Part shown: one piece after another, positions 1 to 6,487 of the stretch
Layout of the letters: each line of letters starts with the position of its first letter
Numbering within the stretch: the stretch's first letter is position 1
Position numbers and translations under genes: made by a program
Source: Actinomycetota bacterium
GTDB taxonomy: Bacteria > Actinomycetota > Acidimicrobiia > Acidimicrobiales > CADCSY01
Length of the DNA: 13,483 nt
Reading direction: 5' to 3'
NCBI GenBank assembly: GCA_016178435.1
Contig: JACOTK010000001.1
Coordinates: 1 to 13,483 of the forward strand
The notes under the pieces: generated by a model
What the model saw: the letters and a program-made list of their open reading frames with translations, nothing else
What the model was told of the DNA's origin: nothing
Databases searched by the model: none

Positions 1-789
1 CACCCCAGCGGAACGCCGCAGTATGCCGTAGTAGTCCCCGCCGGAGGCATTCGGCCGGTACTTGGCCCCCGCGTCGGAATCGGCTTCCCAGGCGATATCG
101 CGGTGGGTCGCAAAGGTCGCGAACAACTCCTCCTGGATCAGGCCCGCGAGGCGTCTCGACTCGGTGGATGCGATCTGGAAGAACGTCTCGGTGCCCGGCT
201 TCATCGACGGTCCATCGGAACCACCGTTGTGATGGATCGAGACGAATGCCCTGGGCGCCAGGCCAAGGGCGATCTCTGCACGGGTGGCGATCGTGATGCG
301 GTAGTCGTGCATCCGCGTCAGAACCACCGAGACCCCTGCCTGTTCCAGCAACGAGACGACACGGTGGGCGATCTCCAGGTTCAGATCTCGTTCGACCAGG
401 CCGTTCGCCCCCACCGATCCGGTCTCGACACCCCCGTGTCCGGGGTCGAGCACCACCGTGGCCTGCCGCAGCGGCTTTCCTCCGGTCACCGATGCCTCGC
501 GTCCGCAGGGCGTGCGCACGCGATAGCCCTCGGCCGTGACGCCCAGAACGGGGACGATCACCCCCGTCGCCGTCTGCAATGCCTTCGCCCGGGGGTCCGG
601 CCCCGAGGGAACCGTGACCGTGGTCGTAGGAGATGACGTGGTCGGCGATGACGTGGTCGATCCGGACGACGTGACCGACCGACGGGCAAGATGGGTTCCC
701 GCCGCCTCGGCGGTGTCGGCCCGGTCGCTCGAACAGCCCGCGAGCAGGGCAAGCCACACGAGCACCGCGGCGCCCGGTCCGGAGCGCAT
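1..789 (-). CDS. N-acetylmuramoyl-L-alanine amidase (Amidase_3), lipoprotein; 3' end outside window
   Basis: This enzyme cleaves the amide bond between muramic acid and the stem peptide of peptidoglycan, outside the membrane. The 263 visible codons begin with a short lipoprotein signal whose lipobox is LAGC (Cys19). A Ser/Thr/Pro-rich spacer (about 37-62) and a linker follow, and the Amidase_3 domain starts near residue 110. Zinc ligands of the family are visible: His118 in DPGHGG, Glu133 in VERDLN, and His186 in SIHHNGG. The catalytic Glu near the end of the domain lies beyond the left edge. The frame is open back to the sucD stop, but ATG 789 is the only ATG, GTG or TTG in that stretch and directly precedes the signal peptide. 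No good Shine-Dalgarno site is seen. It lies 54 nt after sucD on the same strand, so co-transcription is likely. The fold is sure; the physiological role (cell separation, spore or wall turnover) is unknown. Confidence 0.9.
   Translation of the reverse strand, partial: MRSGPGAAVLVWLALLAGCSSDRADTAEAAGTHLARRSVTSSGSTTSSPTTSSPTTTVTVPSGPDPRAKALQTATGVIVPVLGVTAEGYRVRTPCGREASVTGGKPLRQATVVLDPGHGGVETGSVGANGLVERDLNLEIAHRVVSLLEQAGVSVVLTRMHDYRITIATRAEIALGLAPRAFVSIHHNGGSDGPSMKPGTETFFQIASTESRRLAGLIQEELFATFATHRDIAWEADSDAGAKYRPNASGGDYYGILRRSAGV
632..661 (-). repeat. Two 15-bp tandem repeats coding for the Thr/Ser/Pro spacer of the amidase
   Basis: Two adjacent 15-bp units, each starting GATGACGTGGTCG on the plus strand, encode TTSSP twice in the spacer behind the lipid-anchored Cys. 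This is low-complexity linker sequence that probably holds the catalytic domain away from the membrane. Copy number may vary between strains. Confidence 0.6.
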
Positions 790-843
790 CAGAAGACGTG
801 GATGAACGATGTCACCAGCGTACGGGCGCCGGGGCCCGCCGCT

Positions 844-1731
844 TCACCCGAGCCCGGCGACGACCTCGGCCATGAGCGCACTCGCCTCGGTGGGGTTTCG
901 GCCGACCTTCACGCCTGCCTCACGCAGTGCTGCCATCTTGGCCTCAGCCGTGCCCTTGCCTCCCGAGACGATGGCGCCGGCGTGGCCCATCTTCTTGCCC
1001 GGAGGGGCGGTGACACCCGCGATGTAGGCGACTACGGGCTTGGTCATCTTCGTGGCGATGAACTCGGCCGCCTCCTCCTCGGCGGAGCCGCCGATCTCGC
1101 CGAACATCATGACCGCCTTGGTGTCGGGGTCGGCCTCGAACGCCGAGAGGCAGTCGATGAAGGTGGTGCCCGGGACCGGGTCGCCGCCGATGCCCACGCA
1201 GGTCGTCTGACCGATGCCCTGTTGGGTCAACTCGTAGAGAGCCTGATAGGTCAACGTGCCGGAACGGCTGACGATGCCGACGGGGCCACCGCCCATCGCG
1301 ATCTCGCCGGCGGTGATACCGATGTTGCACTTGCCGGGACTGATGAGCCCCGGGCAGTTGGGTCCGAGCAGGCGAACGTCGGGGAAGTCACGGCGCAACA
1401 GGTTGTAGAAGCGGGCCTCGTCATGGGCCGGGACGCCTTCGGTGATGACCACGATCAGCTTCACGCCACCCTCGGCCGCCTCGACAACAGCGTCCGCCAC
1501 GCCGGGAGCAGGGATGAACACGCACGAGGCGGTTGCGCCGGTCTCCTTCACCGCCTCGGCCACGGATCCGTAGATGGGAATGCCCTCGACGTCGGTTCCG
1601 GCCTTCTTGGGATTGGTTCCGGCGACGACCTTCGTGCCGTAGGCCTGGTTCCGAAGGCCGTAGAAACGACCCTGGCTGCCGGTCAGTCCCTGATAGAGGA
1701 CCTTGGTGTTCTCGTCGACAAAGATGCTCAC
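844..1731 (-). CDS. sucD: Succinyl-CoA synthetase (succinate-CoA ligase) alpha subunit
   Basis: This subunit binds CoA and carries the phosphohistidine of succinyl-CoA synthetase, which interconverts succinyl-CoA, NDP and phosphate with succinate, CoA and NTP in the TCA cycle. The 295 residues match the usual length. The N-terminal Rossmann-type CoA-binding domain runs from about 5 to 125. A GPNCPG motif lies at 123-128 and GIVSRSGTLTY at 152-162. The catalytic His is His250 in GHAGAIVSGGKGTA. The start is GTG 1731, which overlaps the sucC stop as GTGA, so the two chains are translationally coupled and expected in equal amounts. The signature segments are intact and nothing suggests decay. 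The entire substrate-binding set is present only together with sucC. Confidence 0.97.
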   Translation of the reverse strand: MSIFVDENTKVLYQGLTGSQGRFYGLRNQAYGTKVVAGTNPKKAGTDVEGIPIYGSVAEAVKETGATASCVFIPAPGVADAVVEAAEGGVKLIVVITEGVPAHDEARFYNLLRRDFPDVRLLGPNCPGLISPGKCNIGITAGEIAMGGGPVGIVSRSGTLTYQALYELTQQGIGQTTCVGIGGDPVPGTTFIDCLSAFEADPDTKAVMMFGEIGGSAEEEAAEFIATKMTKPVVAYIAGVTAPPGKKMGHAGAIVSGGKGTAEAKMAALREAGVKVGRNPTEASALMAEVVAGLG

Positions 1732-2876
1732 TTGCTCTTCCCTCCGGCCAAAGCGACGGCCCGTTCCGCTGCGGCAATCATCGTCGGAAGCGAGATGAGC
1801 CGATCTGATTCGTGCGTCTTCAGGATGGCCCGACCCTCATCGGCGTTGGTTCCATCGAGACGGATGACAATGGGAGCGGCGATGTCGACGCGCTCCAGCG
1901 CGGCCACGATGCCGTTGGCGACCTCGTCGCCTCGGGTGATGCCACCGAAGATGTTGATGAAGATCGACTTCACCCGGGGATCGTTGTTGATGACCTCCAG
2001 TGCGCCGGCCATCACCTCGGCATTGGCGCCGCCGCCGATGTCCAGGAAGTTCGCCGCGGAGCCCCCGACCTGGTTGACGACATCGAGGGTGCTCATGGCA
2101 AGGCCGGCGCCGTTGGCAATGATCCCGACCGACCCCTCGAGACCCACGTACTGCAGGCCCTTCGCGTTCGCGGCCTCCTCACGCTCGTCACGCACCTGGG
2201 TTGCCTCGTAGTCGGCCCAATCGTGACGGAATGAGGCGTTGGCATCGAGGGTGACCTTGGCATCGAGCGCATGGACCTTGCCCTCGGGCGTGAGGATCAG
2301 GGGGTTGATCTCGGCAAGATCGGCATCACCCTCGACATAGGCCCGATAGAGCTTCTGGAGGATCTCCACGACGCCGTCGGTCGCGATGGGGTTCAGCTTT
2401 GCCGCCGCGACCCATGCCCGACACGCCTCATCGGTCAGGCCCTCGACGGGGTTGATGTGCAGGCGGGCGATCGCATCCGGGTTCTCGGCGGCCACCGCCT
2501 CGATCTCGACGCCGCCCTCGGCCGAGAGCATCCCGAGGTACTTCTTGGCGCCACGGTCCAGCGTGAAGCTCGCGTAGTACTCCTCGGCGATGTCGGAGGC
2601 CTTCTCGATCCAGACGATCCGAACCGTGTGGCCCTTGATGTCCATCCCGAGGATGTTGCCTGCATGCAGGCGGACCTCCTCGAGGTTGTTCGCCAACTTG
2701 ATGCCGCCGGCCTTGCCGCGTCCGCCGACCTGTACCTGGGCCTTGATCACGACGGGGAACTCCAGGCCCTCCACCAGTGCGACGGCTTCGTCAACCGTGG
2801 TCGCCACGCCACCGGGCGACACCGGAATGCCGAACGAGGCGAAGAATTGCTTTCCTTGGTATTCGTACAGATCCAC
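1728..2876 (-). CDS. sucC: Succinyl-CoA synthetase (ADP/GDP-forming) beta subunit
   Basis: This is the nucleotide- and succinate-binding subunit of succinyl-CoA synthetase. Its 382 residues are the normal length. An ATP-grasp domain fills the N-terminal part, with VIKAQVQVGGRGKAGG at 43-58 and the metal-binding EINPL at 189-193. The C-terminal ligase-CoA domain has DIGGGAN at 279-285 and the NIFGGITR loop at 308-315, which meets the phosphohistidine of SucD. The start is GTG 2876, because the family N-terminus (MDLYEYQGKQFF) begins there and an AGGAG site lies 9 nt upstream. It follows the B12-binding mutase subunit by 32 nt and overlaps sucD by 4 nt. Nucleotide preference (ATP or GTP) cannot be told safely by eye. 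Confidence 0.97.
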   Translation of the reverse strand: MDLYEYQGKQFFASFGIPVSPGGVATTVDEAVALVEGLEFPVVIKAQVQVGGRGKAGGIKLANNLEEVRLHAGNILGMDIKGHTVRIVWIEKASDIAEEYYASFTLDRGAKKYLGMLSAEGGVEIEAVAAENPDAIARLHINPVEGLTDEACRAWVAAAKLNPIATDGVVEILQKLYRAYVEGDADLAEINPLILTPEGKVHALDAKVTLDANASFRHDWADYEATQVRDEREEAANAKGLQYVGLEGSVGIIANGAGLAMSTLDVVNQVGGSAANFLDIGGGANAEVMAGALEVINNDPRVKSIFINIFGGITRGDEVANGIVAALERVDIAAPIVIRLDGTNADEGRAILKTHESDRLISLPTMIAAAERAVALAGGKSK

Positions 2877-2885
2877 CTGGCACTA

Positions 2886-2890
2886 CTCCT
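2886..2890 (-). promoter_or_regulatory. Ribosome binding site of sucC
   Basis: AGGAG on the minus strand lies 9 nt before the GTG start of sucC. It supports that start and is one of the few clear Shine-Dalgarno sites in the window. Confidence 0.7.
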
Positions 2891-2896
2891 GGTCTA

Positions 2897-2904
2897 GGGG
2901 GGGG
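2897..2904. repeat. Eight-base G/C homopolymer between the mutase subunit gene and sucC
   Basis: Eight G in a row (eight C on the coding strand) lie in the 32-nt gap, between the stop of the B12-binding subunit gene and the sucC ribosome binding site. The run is non-coding. It could slip in replication or produce sequencing errors, but a length change would not alter any reading frame. Confidence 0.8.
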
Positions 2905-2908
2905 AAGG

Positions 2909-3325
2909 TCAGCCCGCAGCGCTCGTCTCACGCTGATCGAGCGCTTCGACGAGCCATTCGGTGATGGCGGACATCGGGGTCCCCGGCGTGAAGAGCTCGG
3001 CGACACCGGCCTGCTTGAGCGTGACGATGTCGGCGGCAGGGATGATGCCACCGCCGAAGACGAGCACCTCGTCGAGGCCACGGCTGCGGAGCTCCTCGAT
3101 GACGCGCGGGAAAAGGGTCATGTGCGCGCCGGAGAGAAGGGAGAGACCCACAGCGTCGGCGTCCTCCTGCATCGCAGTCTCGGCCACCTGCTCGGCGGAC
3201 TGGTGCAACCCGGTGTAGATCACCTCGAAGCCTGCGTCGCGCAGGGCGCGGGATATGACCTTGGCACCACGATCATGTCCGTCAAGTCCGGGCTTGGCGA
3301 CAACTACTCGGTATCGGCGCTCCAC
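2909..3325 (-). CDS. Stand-alone B12-binding small subunit of an acyl-CoA mutase (methylmalonyl-CoA mutase C-terminal type)
   Basis: This is a 138-residue cobalamin-binding domain with the complete signature: Asp15-x-His17-x-x-Gly20, then 41 residues, Ser62-Leu-Leu64, then the GGG at 91-93. His17 is the expected lower axial cobalt ligand (base-off, His-on binding). In this family the domain is either fused to the catalytic TIM barrel or, as here, encoded separately and paired with a large subunit. No large subunit lies in the window. The next genes are sucC and sucD, which would consume succinyl-CoA made by a methylmalonyl-CoA mutase, so that substrate is the first guess. Small subunits of 2-hydroxyisobutyryl-CoA or ethylmalonyl-CoA mutases look alike, so the substrate is not proven. 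The GTG start is the only one possible, because an in-frame TAA sits 13-15 nt upstream. Confidence 0.92.
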   Translation of the reverse strand: MERRYRVVVAKPGLDGHDRGAKVISRALRDAGFEVIYTGLHQSAEQVAETAMQEDADAVGLSLLSGAHMTLFPRVIEELRSRGLDEVLVFGGGIIPAADIVTLKQAGVAELFTPGTPMSAITEWLVEALDQRETSAAG

Positions 3326-3372
3326 GAGTTCTGCATGTTACGCAACTCTGGCTCCCGACATACCATCGGACG
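3326..3372. promoter_or_regulatory. Short divergent promoter region with possible leaderless -10 elements
   Basis: Only 47 bp separate two divergent GTG starts, and no clear Shine-Dalgarno site is seen on either side. On the plus strand TACCAT (3361-3366) ends 6 nt before GTG 3373. On the minus strand TAACAT (3335-3340) ends 9 nt before GTG 3325. Both fit the actinobacterial TANNNT -10 pattern at the distance expected for leaderless mRNAs. The -35 sequences are poor, so this is a suggestion only. Confidence 0.35.
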
Positions 3373-3921
3373 GTGAATTCCCGAAGCCAGGCCCCTCGAC
3401 AGCCCTCTCGCCGTCGCACGCGTCGAACCTCTCGTTGGGCGGTCCTGGCGGGAATCCTGAGCGTCCTGGCCGGCGTGGGCCTGATGTTCTTCATCGCAAG
3501 CCTTGCCGGCTCGGGGGACATCGATCTCAACCTCGGCGACGAGATCTTCGAGGTGGGCAAGGCTGAGCGCCTGTCGAATGCCATCGCAAAGGATGGCCCG
3601 ATCCTCATTCCGGATGCCTCACCGAACAGGACCCGTGACATCTTTCTGCAACACCTCGGGACCGACCCCGAGCGTGGGTGGCTGGTCTTCGCCGCCCGGG
3701 CGAACGGCGCCCCCCGGGAGTGCCACCTCCAGTGGGACGGCACCGCCGAGGACTTCGTCGACCCCTGCACCCACGATCGCTTTCCCGCCGACGGCAAGGG
3801 CCTCACGGGCTACATCGTCAAGGTGAGGGAGGCCAAGCTGTACGTCGACCTTCGACTCCCCGAGGCGGGCACCACCGGCGACGGATCGAGCACCACGTCG
3901 CCCACGGACAGACAACCCTGA
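3373..3921 (+). CDS. Membrane-anchored protein with a Rieske-like domain lacking iron-sulfur ligands
   Basis: The 182-residue protein starts with a basic N-terminus (residues 1-22) followed by one transmembrane helix (about 23-44), so the rest is probably outside the cell. The segment from about 75 to 162 reads like a Rieske domain: a strand ending in ECHLQWDG (Cys117), then FVDPCTHDRF (Cys132), a DGKGLTG turn, and a final KLYVDL strand. In true Rieske proteins the two motifs are CTHxxC and CPCH. Here Cys117 and Cys132 fit the disulfide-forming cysteines. The first motif's ligand Cys and His are missing, and the ligand Cys of the second motif is Asp130. A cluster is therefore unlikely, while the fold and disulfide could remain. 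The tail after residue 163 is Thr/Ser/Gly-rich. It diverges from the mutase/sucCD operon. The ORF is secure, the Rieske relation moderately so, and the function unknown. Confidence 0.8.
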   Translation: MNSRSQAPRQPSRRRTRRTSRWAVLAGILSVLAGVGLMFFIASLAGSGDIDLNLGDEIFEVGKAERLSNAIAKDGPILIPDASPNRTRDIFLQHLGTDPERGWLVFAARANGAPRECHLQWDGTAEDFVDPCTHDRFPADGKGLTGYIVKVREAKLYVDLRLPEAGTTGDGSSTTSPTDRQP

Positions 3922-3940
3922 GGAACGCCGGGAACCCGGG

Positions 3941-6430
3941 TCAGCGGCCCTCGCTCAGGAGACGTTCGACCTCGGCCGCTGATGTGGGGCGGCCGAACAG
4001 GTAGCCCTGTGCCTCTCGACAGCCGAGGCGCTGCAACGTAACCGCCTGCTCCTCGGTCTCGACCCCCTCGGCCACGGTCACCACACCCATGCCGTCGGCC
4101 ATGGCCACCACAGCCGCCACCAACGCCCGGTCGCGCTCATCCGAGTCGATGTTCGTCACAAAACCGGGATCGACCTTCACCATGCTGATGGGCAGGTGTC
4201 GCAGGAAGAGCAGCGACGAATGCCCTGATCCGAAATCGTCGAGGGAAAGCCCCACGCCCACCTGACGGAGGCGGCGCAACCCCTCCCGACTCGTATTTGC
4301 CTCCGCAACCACCGCTCGCTCGGTCAGGTCGACGATAAGTCGCCCGGGTGCGGAATCCGCGCGCTTCATCGCCTCCGCCACCCGAGCCAGGACGGAGGGC
4401 ATGGCAAGCTGACGCGCCGAGAGATTGATGGTCATCGACAGAGCGGTGGGCGACAACGCCTGCCACGACTCGAGGTCGTCGAGGGACCGATCGATGGCCC
4501 ATTTGGCCAGCATCTCGTCAAGGTCGGCAGCCTCGGCGATGGGCATGACGACCGCTGGGGCAAGGACGCCACGAGTCGGATGCTGCCAACGTATGAGCGC
4601 CTCGAAACCGGTGACCCGGCGAGTGACGAGATCGACGGACGGCTGGTAGTGCAGGACGATGTCGCCGCCGGAGAGCGCCCCGACCATCTCGCCCGCAAGG
4701 GCATCCTGGCCGACGCCGTCACCGGTCGTGTCCGTCTCGCCTTCGCAGAGCTCGATCTCGTTTCTTCCCCTGCTCTTCGCCCGTCCCAGAGCCAGTGCGG
4801 CCGCTCGCAGCAGCTCGGACGATGTCCGTCCCCCGTTGGGGCCCTCGAGCACGACCCCGAGGCAGAACGTGATCGATCGCTCCGCACCCTCGAGCATGAA
4901 GGGCTCCGCCAGCACCGTCGCGACGCGACTCGCCACGGCATGTGCTGCACTGAGGTCGGCAACTCCCTCACTGACGATCGCGAACTCGTCCCCGCCGACG
5001 CGGGCGACCGTCTCGGACCCTCGCAGGACCCCTCCGAGACGCCCGGCGACACCAGCCAGCACGGTATCTCCGGCGATGGACCCGAACTGCTCGTTGAGTC
5101 TCCTGAACCCATCGATGCCGAGATGAATGACGGCCAGGTTCGCGGAGGCCCGCCGGGTGCGAGCCAACGTCTGTTCCAGGCGGTCCAAAAGCAGCGACCG
5201 GTTCGCAAGCCCCGTGAGCGGGTCACGGAAGCTGAGGTTGGAGAGCTGGATCTCATGCTCCTTGGTCTGGGTGACGTCGCGAATCACGCCGGCAAAACCG
5301 ACGACGTCACGTCCGGCGTCTCGGGTGACCCGAACCCTCCCGAGGAACAGCCCAACCGAGCCGTCCCGAGCCTGATAGCGACCTTCGAGTTGACCCTCCG
5401 TCAGCAAACCCTGTCGCATCGCCTGGATGACCTGAAAGTTGGCCGGTCGGTCGTCGGGATGGATGATCTCGAGAAAGTTCCTCCCCAGCGCGTCGGCCAC
5501 CTTGAAGCCGGTGTGTGCCTCGAACGCAGGGTTGAGAAACGTCCAACACCCATTTGCATCTGCCTGGAAGACGACCTCGTGCACCGCTTCGACGACCGTG
5601 CGATAGCGCTCCTGGCTTTCGAGCAGCGTCTCGTAGGCGTAGACGCGATCACTCACATCTCGGCAGTTGAAGACCGATCCCGCAACCATCGGGTCTGCTC
5701 GTTGGTCGGTGACGGAGATCTCGACCCAGCGTTGGTCGCCGTCCTGTCCCGTGACCAGACGCTGGATCTGACCGGTGCCCGAAAGCACGTCATCGCCCGT
5801 GCCGGGACCGAGGCACTGCTCGCCATCGAGGCCGAACAGGTCGTTCGCCCACCACCCCAGCAACTCATGGGCAGGCCAACCCAACACCGTCTCGCACGAG
5901 GCGCTCGCGTACGTGATGACACATTCGTCGTCCACCACCAGCACGGCGTCGGACGAGTTCTGGACCAGGGAACGAAAGCGGGACTCGCTGTCGCGCAGCA
6001 GGCGGAGCGCACGGTGCTCGTGCTCGATGTCCTCCAGAAAGCCGATGCCCCCGATGGCATCGCCTGTCGCATTTCGCGCAAGCGCCACGGTCAACCGGGT
6101 GTGCAGCACGGAACCATCCGACCGAATGCAGCGCTTCTCGACCTGATAGCTGCTGCGCTCGGACTCGCGCATCTCGTCCAACAGGCGCATCTCCGATGCC
6201 AGATCATCGGGATGGGTCACCGCGAGCAGCCCCAGTTGGTTCAGCTCGTCCTCGGTATAGCCGAGCATGGAGCACAAGGTGGGATTGACCTGCATGAAAC
6301 GGCCGTCGAACGAGGCAAGGGACACACCCACCGGGGCGGAGGTGAACATCGACCGAAAGAACGATTCAACGTCGCCGCCATCCATACGCAGATTCATCTC
6401 TCGCCACTCTCCGCACGATTCATTCCGCAC
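3941..6430 (-). CDS. PAS-PAS-PAS-GGDEF-EAL cyclic-di-GMP signalling protein
   Basis: This is a soluble protein of up to 829 residues with no membrane segment. Three PAS domains lie at about 24-140, 148-265 and 274-390 (HPDD at 73-76 and 324-327). A GGDEF domain follows at about 398-560 and an EAL domain at about 580-825. GGDEF is intact at 479-483, but the first metal-binding Asp of the LDxD motif is Gly438 (HLGID), and the inhibitory RxxD site reads RGSE (470-473). The EAL domain keeps Glu610, Asn669, Asp731-Asp732, Lys752, Glu788 and Gln808; the first Glu of the ExTE motif is Asp701. It is thus more likely a c-di-GMP phosphodiesterase than a cyclase. The sensor ligand is unknown. Start choice is open: GTG 6430 has GGAG 9 nt upstream, while ATG 6397 has GGAGAG upstream; both precede PAS1. 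It lies 57 nt downstream of the helicase gene and converges with the Rieske-like gene. Confidence 0.93.
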   Translation of the reverse strand: MRNESCGEWREMNLRMDGGDVESFFRSMFTSAPVGVSLASFDGRFMQVNPTLCSMLGYTEDELNQLGLLAVTHPDDLASEMRLLDEMRESERSSYQVEKRCIRSDGSVLHTRLTVALARNATGDAIGGIGFLEDIEHEHRALRLLRDSESRFRSLVQNSSDAVLVVDDECVITYASASCETVLGWPAHELLGWWANDLFGLDGEQCLGPGTGDDVLSGTGQIQRLVTGQDGDQRWVEISVTDQRADPMVAGSVFNCRDVSDRVYAYETLLESQERYRTVVEAVHEVVFQADANGCWTFLNPAFEAHTGFKVADALGRNFLEIIHPDDRPANFQVIQAMRQGLLTEGQLEGRYQARDGSVGLFLGRVRVTRDAGRDVVGFAGVIRDVTQTKEHEIQLSNLSFRDPLTGLANRSLLLDRLEQTLARTRRASANLAVIHLGIDGFRRLNEQFGSIAGDTVLAGVAGRLGGVLRGSETVARVGGDEFAIVSEGVADLSAAHAVASRVATVLAEPFMLEGAERSITFCLGVVLEGPNGGRTSSELLRAAALALGRAKSRGRNEIELCEGETDTTGDGVGQDALAGEMVGALSGGDIVLHYQPSVDLVTRRVTGFEALIRWQHPTRGVLAPAVVMPIAEAADLDEMLAKWAIDRSLDDLESWQALSPTALSMTINLSARQLAMPSVLARVAEAMKRADSAPGRLIVDLTERAVVAEANTSREGLRRLRQVGVGLSLDDFGSGHSSLLFLRHLPISMVKVDPGFVTNIDSDERDRALVAAVVAMADGMGVVTVAEGVETEEQAVTLQRLGCREAQGYLFGRPTSAAEVERLLSEGR

Positions 6431-6462
6431 CTGAGGACGCTCCGCCGCTCCTTCCGGTCCAC

Positions 6463-6475
6463 TTCACACAGTGAA
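6463..6475. promoter_or_regulatory. 13-bp perfect inverted repeat upstream of the GGDEF-EAL gene
   Basis: TTCAC-ACA-GTGAA is a perfect 5-bp-arm inverted repeat in the 57-nt gap between the helicase stop and the GGDEF-EAL start. A second perfect palindrome, AGAGAGCTCTCT (6478-6489), overlaps the helicase stop codon. The first could be an operator or a weak hairpin. No poly-T follows, so an intrinsic terminator is unlikely. Confidence 0.3.
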
Positions 6476-6487
6476 CCAGAGAGCTCT

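Noticed and set aside
691..2211. A 506-codon plus-strand open frame over the amidase, sucD and sucC genes
   Set aside because: It is antisense to three well-supported genes and resembles no protein family.
3928..3939. CCGGGAACCCGG as a terminator between the converging Rieske-like and GGDEF-EAL genes
   Set aside because: The stem is only 4 bp with a tetraloop and no T tract; in DNA this GC-rich it is expected by chance.
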